7,484 nt of DNA, from the NCBI GenBank assembly GCA_027071965.1, contig JALSYJ010000303.1, positions 1 to 7,484 on the forward strand, read 5' to 3'. The notes under the pieces are model-generated. The model was not told the origin of the DNA and did not search any database. It saw only the letters and a list, made by a program, of their open reading frames with translations. The first letter of the stretch is position 1. Each line of letters begins with the position of its first letter. This document shows, one piece after another, positions 1 through 6,180 of the stretch. The position numbers were made by a program, and so were the translations under genes. This DNA comes from Robiginitomaculum sp. GTDB taxonomy: Bacteria; Pseudomonadota; Alphaproteobacteria; Caulobacterales; Maricaulaceae.

Positions 1-205
1 CGTATTCTTCTGGAATAGATGTGCATAACATGCCCATTTTACCGGCTATATTCCAGGTTTCACGATCAACAATTCCCTGTTCACGCCATCGTTCAGAATG
101 GGGAGCACATTCGCGGGAATAAAACTCAAATGCTGCCTCGCGAAATATATTTATGTCTTCTTCGGCAAACCAATCGGGGTTTTTGAAATCAAGAGCTTGT
201 TCCAT
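1..205 (-). CDS. Acyl-CoA dehydrogenase, N-terminal fragment (runs off left edge)
   Basis: The first 68 codons of a flavin-dependent acyl-CoA dehydrogenase are present; the rest lies beyond position 1. Reading from the ATG at 205-203, the protein begins MEQALDFKNPDWF and continues with FREAAFEFYSRECAPHSERW and later GKMGMLCTSIPEEY. This matches the helical N-terminal domain of acyl-CoA dehydrogenases, in which helix 1 is followed by a W-x-A-G-x-G-like segment and a P-E-E-Y-G-G turn. The ATG lies 2 bases after the stop of the preceding dehydrogenase gene, so the two are almost certainly cotranscribed and translationally coupled. A GAGGA stretch inside the end of the upstream gene, about 12 bases before the ATG, is the only ribosome-binding candidate. 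The family is FAD-dependent, forms the alpha-beta double bond in acyl-CoA beta-oxidation and passes electrons to ETF. Substrate class cannot be judged because the catalytic and substrate-binding parts are missing. Confidence 0.85.
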   Translation of the reverse strand, partial: MEQALDFKNPDWFAEEDINIFREAAFEFYSRECAPHSERWREQGIVDRETWNIAGKMGMLCTSIPEEY

Positions 206-207
206 GA

Positions 208-1992
208 CTAAAACCCATCCTCACTCATGGCCATTAGCGGCTCGGCACCGGATTTAATTTTTGCCAGATGCGCACTGGCGTCTGGTAGAATACGGGCTAA
301 AAAGAACCTGCCAGTATGTAGTTTGTTAGCATAAAACGGATCATCACTATCAGCTTTTTCCAAAGCCGCCTTGGCCATTTTTGCCCACATATAAGCCATT
401 GAGGTTAACCCTAATAATTGCAGAAAATCATGGGAACCGGCACCAGCATTGTCAAAATTGCTAAGGCCATTTTCCATCAGCCATGTGGTAGCTTCGCTTA
501 AATTCTCTTTAGCCCCTTTAAGTCCATCAAGAAACGCTGCAAGCTCTTTGTTTTGTTCATGTTCAGCAATAAAAGCATCAATTTCCGCAATAAAGGAGAA
601 CAATGGCCTGCCGCCATGCAAAGCCAGCTTGCGCCCAACCAGATCCAAAGCCTGTACACCATTTGCACCTTCATAGATCATGGCAATTCTGGCATCACGA
701 ACAAATTGCGACGCGCCGGTTTCTTCGATATAGCCATGGCCGCCAAAAATTTGCTGGGCATTGGTGGCCGACTTGTATCCACCATCAGTGACATAGGCTT
801 TGGCTACCGGCGTCAGCAATGCCATATAATCACCAGCCTTTTCCTTTACTGCGTCGTCATTGGCTACGTCCTCCAGCGTGTTGTGCAAGGACAGCCAGTA
901 CAAAAACGCCCGCGCGCCTTCGGCAAAGGCTTTTTGCTCTAATAACATTCTGCGCACATCCGGGTGAACGATGATCGGGTCGGCCGCGCCATCAGGATTT
1001 TTCGGGCCGGTTAATGATCGGCCCTGCAAGCGCTCTTTGGCGTATTCCAGTGCGTTTTGATAGGCGGCCTCCGCCTGACACAGCCCCTGCATGCCAGTAC
1101 CAAGGCGCGCGGCATTCATCATCACGAACATCAGGCGCAAGCCCTTGTTTTCTTCGCCGATCAAATACCCGGTAGCGTCATCAAAATTAAGTGTGCAGGT
1201 GGAGTTTCCGTGAATTCCCATTTTATGCTCGATAGAGCTGCAAATCATTGAATTGCGCTCACCCAATGAGCCGTCATCATTTACCATAACCTTTGGCACA
1301 ATAAACAAGGATATGCCCTTGGTGCCAGCCGGGGCGCCTTCAATGCGGGCCAGAACCATATGAATAATGTTTTCCGTAAGGTCATGTTCACCAGAGGAAA
1401 TAAAGATTTTTTCACCGGTAATTTTATAAGAGCCATCATCTTGTGGAATTGCCTTGGTTTTTAACAGGCCCAGATCAGTACCACAGTGAGGTTCGGTTAA
1501 ATTCATAGTGCCGCCCCACTCACAGGATGACATTTTTGGCAAGTATTTGGCCTTTTGCTCATCAGTGCCGCCAGCAGTTATCGCCTCGACCGCACCACGG
1601 GTAAGACCGGGATACATGGCAAAGGACATATTGGCAGTGCTCATCATTTCTGATACGGCAATGCCCAAAACCTGCGGTAGATCCATGCCACCATATTCTT
1701 GTTCGGCACCCAGTAACGGCCAGCCATTTTCAACGAATTGATCAAATGCGTCCTTAAAGCCAGAAGGAGTGCTGACCGAGCCGTCATCATGACGGGTACA
1801 GCCTTCAATATCGCCAACCATATTAAGGGGCTGCAAGACACCGGAGGCAAATTTAGCGGCAGCCTCCAATATATCATCAGCCAGATCTTCCGGCGCATTT
1901 TCAAATTTTGGTAAATCACTATACTGACTGATATCAAGCACTTCGTTTAGCAAGAACTTCATGTCTTGAATTGGTGCTGTGTAAGTTGGCAT
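208..1992 (-). CDS. Acyl-CoA dehydrogenase, long DmdC/FadE-like class with extra C-terminal domain
   Basis: This FAD-dependent enzyme of 594 residues would oxidise an acyl-CoA to the trans-2-enoyl-CoA in the cytoplasm and hand electrons to ETF. Visible parts, in order: an N-terminal extension and helical domain (about 1-158); the middle beta-domain with the signature MNLTEPHCGTDLG (163-175) and KITGEKIFISSGEHD (190-204); the C-terminal helical domain with QIFGGHGYIEETG (414-426) and RDARIAMIYEGANGVQALDL (432-451); and a further helical tail (about 460-594) of the acetyl-CoA dehydrogenase C-terminal-like type. Glu441 in IYEGANG aligns with the catalytic base known in DmdC. The length is typical of this 580-600 residue class rather than the usual 380-400. 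The ATG at 1992 follows AAGGGAG with a 6-base spacer, a strong ribosome-binding site. It lies 20 bases after the MerR gene and 2 bases before the next dehydrogenase, so it is probably under that regulator. DmdC (methylmercaptopropionyl-CoA) and medium- or long-chain substrates are both possible; sequence alone does not decide. Confidence 0.93.
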   Translation of the reverse strand: MPTYTAPIQDMKFLLNEVLDISQYSDLPKFENAPEDLADDILEAAAKFASGVLQPLNMVGDIEGCTRHDDGSVSTPSGFKDAFDQFVENGWPLLGAEQEYGGMDLPQVLGIAVSEMMSTANMSFAMYPGLTRGAVEAITAGGTDEQKAKYLPKMSSCEWGGTMNLTEPHCGTDLGLLKTKAIPQDDGSYKITGEKIFISSGEHDLTENIIHMVLARIEGAPAGTKGISLFIVPKVMVNDDGSLGERNSMICSSIEHKMGIHGNSTCTLNFDDATGYLIGEENKGLRLMFVMMNAARLGTGMQGLCQAEAAYQNALEYAKERLQGRSLTGPKNPDGAADPIIVHPDVRRMLLEQKAFAEGARAFLYWLSLHNTLEDVANDDAVKEKAGDYMALLTPVAKAYVTDGGYKSATNAQQIFGGHGYIEETGASQFVRDARIAMIYEGANGVQALDLVGRKLALHGGRPLFSFIAEIDAFIAEHEQNKELAAFLDGLKGAKENLSEATTWLMENGLSNFDNAGAGSHDFLQLLGLTSMAYMWAKMAKAALEKADSDDPFYANKLHTGRFFLARILPDASAHLAKIKSGAEPLMAMSEDGF

Positions 1993-2012
1993 TATAGTCT
2001 CCCTTGGTGATT

Positions 2013-2474
2013 TTATGTTTCTAGTCGTGCCAGCGCCAAAGCTTCAAAGGCGCGGGCATTGCGCTTTATTTTTTCAGATGGTTCGCGTGCGGCGAGTCTG
2101 GCCTCTATCCATGCGCACCCCGCTTCGAGCTCGGCAATGGATAATTTAATGTCGGATCGCTGTTGTTTTAGGTCCTTTATCCTGTCCCTAAACCGTTGCA
2201 AGGATATGCTTAAATGAATAGTTCCACCGGATTCCAAGGTTTCCAAATCCATCATTTCGCGGATTTCTTCTAAGGTAAATCCAACCCGTTTGCCTCGTAG
2301 AATAAGTCTAAGCCGGGCGCGATCAGCAGCAGAATACACCCGGGTTTGCCCTGAGCGCATTGGCTGCAGCAGGCCCTTGTCTTCATAAAACCGCAAAGTA
2401 CGGGCGGTTACGCCAAATTCGGCGGCGAGCTCACTTATCGTGTATTTCTGCGATTCAGTGCCTTGATACCCCAT
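2013..2474 (-). CDS. MerR-family transcriptional regulator, LiuR-like
   Basis: A 153-residue DNA-binding regulator. The winged helix-turn-helix runs from YTISELAAEFGVTARTLRFY (11-30) through EDKGLLQP and the wing SGQTRVYS (41-48), followed by DRARLRLILRGKRVGFTLEE (51-70). That run is characteristic of LiuR-type regulators of branched-chain amino acid and fatty acid catabolism in proteobacteria. A dimerising coiled coil follows (about 85-130). There is only one cysteine (Cys120), which argues against a metal-sensing or iron-sulphur MerR such as SoxR. The reading frame stays open back to 2585, but MerR similarity begins just after the ATG at 2474, and an in-frame upstream start would place the putative promoter inside the gene. 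No Shine-Dalgarno precedes this ATG. The gene heads the acyl-CoA dehydrogenase cluster, with a 20-base gap to the first enzyme, so it most likely regulates itself and those genes, perhaps in response to an acyl-CoA. The LiuR assignment is inferred from similarity and context. Confidence 0.88.
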   Translation of the reverse strand: MGYQGTESQKYTISELAAEFGVTARTLRFYEDKGLLQPMRSGQTRVYSAADRARLRLILRGKRVGFTLEEIREMMDLETLESGGTIHLSISLQRFRDRIKDLKQQRSDIKLSIAELEAGCAWIEARLAAREPSEKIKRNARAFEALALARLET

Positions 2475-2484
2475 GGGCACATCA

Positions 2485-2516
2485 CTTATCACAGTTAACG
2501 TAAACGTCAAGCTCAA
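2485..2516 (-). promoter_or_regulatory. Putative MerR-type promoter with 20-bp spacer
   Basis: On the minus strand, TTGAGC (2516-2511) can act as the -35 element and GATAAG (2490-2485) as the -10, separated by exactly 20 bases. MerR-family regulators act on promoters with over-long spacers of 19-20 bp, and here the spacer holds an ACGT-nn-ACGT palindrome. The -10 matches the TATAAT consensus at four of six positions. The predicted start site, near 2478, is only about 4 bases before the ATG of the MerR gene. A shifted reading with -10 TGATAA gives a 19-bp spacer. This is inferred from sequence only. Confidence 0.5.
2495..2510. promoter_or_regulatory. Probable operator for the LiuR-like regulator
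   Basis: The 16-bp imperfect palindrome TTAACGTAAACGTCAA has TT and AA ends, two ACGT cores and a 2-base centre; six of eight symmetric pairs match. It occupies 16 of the 20 spacer bases of the putative promoter, where MerR proteins bind. It has the general shape of operators reported for LiuR-type regulators, as far as I recall them. No second copy was seen in the window. Confidence 0.6.
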
Positions 2517-2565
2517 CCTGTTAGAATACGCGCAATGTGAGCTATTGCTTTTCAGGATGTACTGA

Positions 2566-2859
2566 TTAGCGTTTATTCCTGCCAAACGGGTTTATCTGTT
2601 TTGCCTTTTCCTGTGCAACTTCCCGTACAGCGCGAAATTTTCGCGGAACTGTAGGGTATTTTTCCACGAATTGATCGACTTTGCGCTTTGCGGTTTCTGA
2701 GTTATTGGTCAAAACGGCCACCCCTGACAGGGTTACCGCCCAGCCAATGGGAATGGGGAGGGGAATCAATGGAATTCCTACAGCAATCAGGCCAATGCCA
2801 CCCGCCGCTTTCAGGCGGCGGTTGTTTTTACGGGATAGTTTTATTTTAGGGTGCTTCAT
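2566..2859 (-). CDS. Small basic membrane protein of unknown function (PGPGW-like layout)
   Basis: A 97-residue protein that I do not recognise with confidence. It has a strongly basic N-terminus (MKHPKIKLSRKNNRRLK, 1-17), one long hydrophobic stretch (about 19-51) and a charged, Lys/Arg-rich C-terminal tail ending NPFGRNKR. The hydrophobic stretch is broken by a proline cluster, PLIPLPIPIGW (30-40), so it could form two short membrane helices joined by a turn. That layout recalls PGPGW-type small membrane proteins, although the PGPGW motif reads PIPIGW here. The start at 2859 is chosen because AAGGA lies 5 bases upstream; the frame is open further back, to 2973, but that extension would overlap the end of gcvPB and lacks such a site. 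The gene follows gcvPB by 49 bases with no terminator visible, so it probably lies on the gcv transcript. A link to glycine metabolism is not shown. Confidence 0.75.
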   Translation of the reverse strand: MKHPKIKLSRKNNRRLKAAGGIGLIAVGIPLIPLPIPIGWAVTLSGVAVLTNNSETAKRKVDQFVEKYPTVPRKFRAVREVAQEKAKQINPFGRNKR

Positions 2860-2864
2860 TATTT

Positions 2865-2869
2865 TCCTT
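2865..2869 (-). promoter_or_regulatory. Ribosome-binding site of the small membrane protein
   Basis: AAGGA on the minus strand ends 5 bases before the ATG at 2859. It fixes the start of the 97-residue protein against the longer frame open to 2973. Confidence 0.75.
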
Positions 2870-2908
2870 AAAAGCCACACCTCCCAGCATTGCTCAACAT
2901 AGGCAAAC

Positions 2909-4453
2909 TCATGTGTTTTGCAAGTTTTCCTGAAAACGCAATACCGGGTGCCGGGCAGCTTTGGTCTCGTCAAGTCGGCGTAATGGTGCTTTTACAGGTG
3001 CCTGGGTGAAGCGTTCCTGATCGCCGGATTTGGCTGCATTTGCCAACTCGCACAAGGTGTCGGCAAAGGCATCGAGGCTTTGTAGGGATTCTGTTTCCGT
3101 AGGCTCTATCAGCAAGGCTCCATGAACCACCAGCGGAAAATACATGGTCATTGGATGATAGCCTTCATCAATTAGTGCTTTGGCAAAATCCAGTGTAGTT
3201 ACGCCACTACCCTTTAGGAATTCATCATCAAACAATGCCTCATGCATGCAGGTGCCTGAAAAGGCCGGGCTAAGGTGGTCTTTAATGCGGGCGAGCAGAT
3301 AATTAGCGTTTAATACCGCGTCTTCTGATACCTGGCGCAAGCCATCGCCGCCATGGCTCATCATATATGCCAGCGCCCTGACAAACATTCCCATCTGCCC
3401 ATGGAAGGCGCACATGCGACCAAAAGAGTCCGGCGCGTCATTTAATTGTTCAACCAGTTGCAATTTGCCAGTCTTGCCTGTTTTTACGAATGGAACAGGC
3501 GCAAAGTCTGCAAGTCGGGAAGATAAGACCGTTGGCCCGGCTCCGGGGCCGCCGCCGCCATGAGGGGTGGAAAAGGTTTTGTGCAGATTGATGTGCATGG
3601 CATCTACACCAAGGTCATTTACCCGGCACTTACCCATGATCGCGTTCAGATTGGCCCCATCACAGTAAAAATACCCGCCATGTTCGTGAATGAGGTCGGC
3701 TATTTTACGAATGTCTGGCTCAAACAGGCCGCAGGTGTTGGGATTGGTAAGCATTATCGCCGCAACGTCCGGGCCTAGTCTGGAGCAAAACACGTCCCAA
3801 TCAACCCGTCCTTCAGCATTGGCTGGAATTTCATCAATTTCAAAGCCACACGCCGCAGCCGTAGCCGGATTGGTGCCGTGGGCGCTTTGTGGAACCAGCA
3901 CCCGTCTTCGCTGTTCCAGTTCGCCCTTGGCAAGAATGGCCTCCCGGATACTAAGCATGCCGCACATTTCACCATGAGCGCCTGCCTTTGGTGAAAGGGC
4001 CACCGTCTGCATGCCGGTAATTTCCAGCAGCCAATGGGATAATTCTTCCATCAATTGCAGCGCCCCTTGTACGGTGGAAGTGGGCTGCAAGGGGTGGATG
4101 TCAGCAAATCCAGGAATGCGGGCCAGCTTTTCATTTAAGCGTGGGTTATGTTTCATTGTACATGATCCCAGCGGATACAGGCCCAGATCAATGGCATAAT
4201 TGCGTCCGGACAACCGCACATAATGGCGCAAGGCTTCCGGTTCGCTAAGGCCAACCATTCCAGTTGCTTCAGAGCGTTCCAGATACCCAAGGCGGCTTGT
4301 TCTTCCGGAGAGTTTTTCCATATCCACCCCGGTTTTATCGCAATGGCCAACTTCATGCAGCAGGCCCTCTTCTTGTAATAAGGCACTGCCAAACTGTGGG
4401 GAGATATTACTTGTTTCTGGTTTGGTTGGTCGTCCCTTGGCGTTCATGCTCAT
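2909..4453 (-). CDS. gcvPB: Glycine dehydrogenase (decarboxylating) subunit 2, P-protein half GcvPB
   Basis: The C-terminal half of the split glycine cleavage P-protein, 514 residues. With GcvPA it decarboxylates glycine using pyridoxal phosphate and transfers the aminomethyl group to the lipoyl arm of GcvH. The PLP-binding lysine is Lys292 in INLHKTFSTPHGGGGPG (288-304). Other family signatures are LGLYPLGSCTMKHNPR (90-105), HPLQPTSTVQGALQ (120-133), SPKAGAHGEM (154-163), PQSAHGTNPATAA (188-200), LTNPNTCGLFE (235-245) and DGANLNAIMG (265-274). Near the end come YHPMTMYFPLVVHGALLIEPTETE, split here as 432-444 and 445-455. Length is normal for the family, and no key residue appears to be missing. 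The ATG at 4453 overlaps the gcvPA stop by 4 bases (ATGA) and follows GGAGGA with a 6-base spacer, the strongest ribosome-binding site in the window. A second ATG two codons on (4447) is less well spaced. Coupling to gcvPA fits a fixed subunit ratio. Confidence 0.98.
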   Translation of the reverse strand: MSMNAKGRPTKPETSNISPQFGSALLQEEGLLHEVGHCDKTGVDMEKLSGRTSRLGYLERSEATGMVGLSEPEALRHYVRLSGRNYAIDLGLYPLGSCTMKHNPRLNEKLARIPGFADIHPLQPTSTVQGALQLMEELSHWLLEITGMQTVALSPKAGAHGEMCGMLSIREAILAKGELEQRRRVLVPQSAHGTNPATAAACGFEIDEIPANAEGRVDWDVFCSRLGPDVAAIMLTNPNTCGLFEPDIRKIADLIHEHGGYFYCDGANLNAIMGKCRVNDLGVDAMHINLHKTFSTPHGGGGPGAGPTVLSSRLADFAPVPFVKTGKTGKLQLVEQLNDAPDSFGRMCAFHGQMGMFVRALAYMMSHGGDGLRQVSEDAVLNANYLLARIKDHLSPAFSGTCMHEALFDDEFLKGSGVTTLDFAKALIDEGYHPMTMYFPLVVHGALLIEPTETESLQSLDAFADTLCELANAAKSGDQERFTQAPVKAPLRRLDETKAARHPVLRFQENLQNT

Positions 4454-5802
4454 GACAATTCCTCCGCCAGTGCTGTGGCAAATTGGCTTAATTGTATATC
4501 CGAATTTGTTTCGGTGGCAGCTACGATCAGCAAATCATCCATTATGCCCTCACCAAATAGTCTTGAAGCCGGAACGCCAGCTAAAATCCCCCTTTTAGCC
4601 AGGTTTTCCACTACTTCATGGGCACTTTTTGGCAGCCGCAAGGTAAATTCATTAAAAAACATGGGCGTAAGCAATTCCACCTTGTCAATGGCGGAAAGCT
4701 GATCAGCCAAATCACAGGCTTTTTGATGATTGAGTTTGGCCAAATGGCGAAAGCCCACATCACCCAGCAATGCCATATGGATGGTAAAGGCCAATGTACA
4801 AAGTCCGGAATTTGTACAAATGTTTGAGGTGGCTTTTTCGCGGCGAATATGCTGCTCGCGCGTTGACAGGGTTAGCACAAACCCGCGTTTTCCTGCGGCG
4901 TCCAGAGTTTGCCCAGCAAAGCGCCCCGGTGCCTGACGGATGAACTTTTTATCATCACGGCAGGCAAGCAAGCCTACATAAGGCCCGCCAAAATTAAGTG
5001 AGTTGCCGATAGACTGACCTTCGGCGGCGACAATATCCGCCCCCATTTCCCCCGGACTTTTTAGCAGGCCAAGTGATACAATCTCCGTGTTTACTGCGAT
5101 CAGTAATGCTCCTTTGGCATGGGCAGCATCGGCCAGCGCCCGCAGATCAATCACTTCGCCAAACACATTGGGGGATTGCACCACTATACAGGCAGTTTCA
5201 TCATCAATCTGTTGCATAACATCAGTGTCGGCACCAATGGCAGTGGCAGCCTGTTCAATGCCTATGCCCAGAGTATGGGTCAATGTTCTGGTGGTTTGTG
5301 CATAATGAGGGTGCAAATTTGGTGCTAGTATACATTTTGATCGCCGGGTGATGCGAGCTGCCATCAATACCGCTTCGGCACAGGCGGTGGAGCCGTCATA
5401 CATGGAGGCATTGGCAATGCCCATGCCGGTAATTTGTGCTACTTGCGTTTGAAACTCAAATAAGGTCTGCAAGGTTCCTTGAGCTATTTCAGGCTGATAG
5501 GGTGTATAGGCAGTCAAAAATTCCGAGCGCTGAATAAGATGATCAACGCTGGCTGGAATATGATGGCGATAAGCACCGGCTCCACAAAAGAACGGTACCG
5601 AGCCGGCATTTATATTTTTTGCCGCCAGCTCAGAAAAATGCTGCTCTACACAGGGCTCGCTGGCATGTTCGGGCAGCTTATCAAGTCCATTTTCAAGCCG
5701 TGCGCATTTTGGAATGTCGGTGAATAAATCATCCACACTGTCCACACCAATGGTCTTTAGCATGTGGGCCCGATCTTCATCCAGCAATGGCAAGTACCGC
5801 AT
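4450..5802 (-). CDS. gcvPA: Glycine dehydrogenase (decarboxylating) subunit 1, P-protein half GcvPA
   Basis: The N-terminal half of the split P-protein, 450 residues, partner of GcvPB in the PLP-dependent glycine decarboxylase. It is a fold type I aminotransferase-like subunit without the PLP lysine, as expected for this half. Family signatures are the N-terminus MRYLPLLDEDRAHML followed by VDDLFTDIP (23-31), FCGAGAYRHHIPASVDHL (72-89), FLTAYTPYQPEIAQGTLQ (95-112), FEFQTQVAQITGM (115-127), ANASMYDGSTACAEA (130-144), SLNFGGPYVG (268-277), MALLGDVGFRHLA (343-355) and REKATSNICTNSGL (321-334). The end includes NEFTLRLP (384-391). Length is normal. The ATG at 5802 is 2 bases after the gcvH stop, and AAGGA lies 8 bases upstream, inside the end of gcvH. 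The stop overlaps the gcvPB start. The order T-H-PA-PB is a common arrangement for bacteria with a split P-protein. Confidence 0.98.
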   Translation of the reverse strand: MRYLPLLDEDRAHMLKTIGVDSVDDLFTDIPKCARLENGLDKLPEHASEPCVEQHFSELAAKNINAGSVPFFCGAGAYRHHIPASVDHLIQRSEFLTAYTPYQPEIAQGTLQTLFEFQTQVAQITGMGIANASMYDGSTACAEAVLMAARITRRSKCILAPNLHPHYAQTTRTLTHTLGIGIEQAATAIGADTDVMQQIDDETACIVVQSPNVFGEVIDLRALADAAHAKGALLIAVNTEIVSLGLLKSPGEMGADIVAAEGQSIGNSLNFGGPYVGLLACRDDKKFIRQAPGRFAGQTLDAAGKRGFVLTLSTREQHIRREKATSNICTNSGLCTLAFTIHMALLGDVGFRHLAKLNHQKACDLADQLSAIDKVELLTPMFFNEFTLRLPKSAHEVVENLAKRGILAGVPASRLFGEGIMDDLLIVAATETNSDIQLSQFATALAEELS

Positions 5803-5804
5803 GG

Positions 5805-6179
5805 TTATAATCCTTGCACGAAGCTGTCATAGGCTTCTTTGTCCATCAGGGAGGCCAATTCAGATTTATCAGCGATTTTTATGGAAAAAAACCAGCCCCG
5901 ATCTTGAGGGTCTTCATTGACGGTTTCCGGGGCATCTTCCAAAGCTTCATTGGCAGAAATAATTTCACCGCTAAGGGGGGCAAACAGTTCACTTGCTGAT
6001 TTTACAGATTCGACTACCGCCGTCTCGTCACCAGCTTTGACGGTTTTGCCAATGTCAGGAAGCTCAACAAATACAATATCTCCCAATTGTTCTGTGGCAT
6101 AAGAGGTAATGCCAACAATAGCGGTATCGCCGTTAACCGATACCCATTCGTGCTCTTCGGTAAAATATAAATCAGCCAT
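5805..6179 (-). CDS. gcvH: Glycine cleavage system H protein (lipoyl carrier)
   Basis: A 124-residue carrier whose lipoyl-lysine arm shuttles the aminomethyl intermediate from the P-protein to GcvT and is reoxidised by the L-protein. The lipoylation site is Lys60 in AVVESVKSASE (54-64). Other H-protein signatures are YFTEEHEWV (5-13), GITSYATEQLGDIVFVELPD (23-42), the stretch LFAPLSGEIISANEAL (65-80), and GWFFSIKI (95-102). Length is typical (about 120-130). The frame is open back to 6233, but that extension would lie inside the 3' end of gcvT; the ATG at 6179 matches the family N-terminus and has AAGGAG 6 bases upstream. It lies 1 base after the gcvT stop and 2 bases before gcvPA, so it is translated as part of the gcv operon. 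The separate ligase or transferase that attaches lipoate is not in the window. Confidence 0.98.
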   Translation of the reverse strand: MADLYFTEEHEWVSVNGDTAIVGITSYATEQLGDIVFVELPDIGKTVKAGDETAVVESVKSASELFAPLSGEIISANEALEDAPETVNEDPQDRGWFFSIKIADKSELASLMDKEAYDSFVQGL

Positions 6180-6180
6180 A

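Noticed and set aside
553..942. Open frame of 129 codons on the plus strand.
   Set aside because: It lies wholly antisense to the well-supported acyl-CoA dehydrogenase gene, has no family signature and no clear ribosome-binding site. The same reasoning removes the other plus-strand frames within gcvPB, gcvPA, gcvH and gcvT.
2532..2552. Plus-strand hairpin GCAAT / ATTGC followed by TTTT, resembling a terminator.
   Set aside because: The stem is only five pairs and AT-rich, and no plus-strand gene exists for it to terminate. On the minus strand, where the genes lie, there is no U-tract.
2475..2585. Longer N-terminus for the MerR regulator, starting at 2585.
   Set aside because: The extra 37 residues show no MerR similarity, the extension would overlap the end of the preceding gene and it would put the putative promoter and operator inside the coding sequence.
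2860..2973. Longer N-terminus for the small membrane protein, starting at 2973.
   Set aside because: It would overlap the 3' end of gcvPB and lacks a good ribosome-binding site, whereas the ATG at 2859 has AAGGA at 5 bases.
2909..5802. A broken full-length gcvP gene split by a frameshift.
   Set aside because: Both halves have proper starts, ribosome-binding sites and full family lengths, and they overlap by ATGA. The two-subunit P-protein is a normal form in many bacteria.
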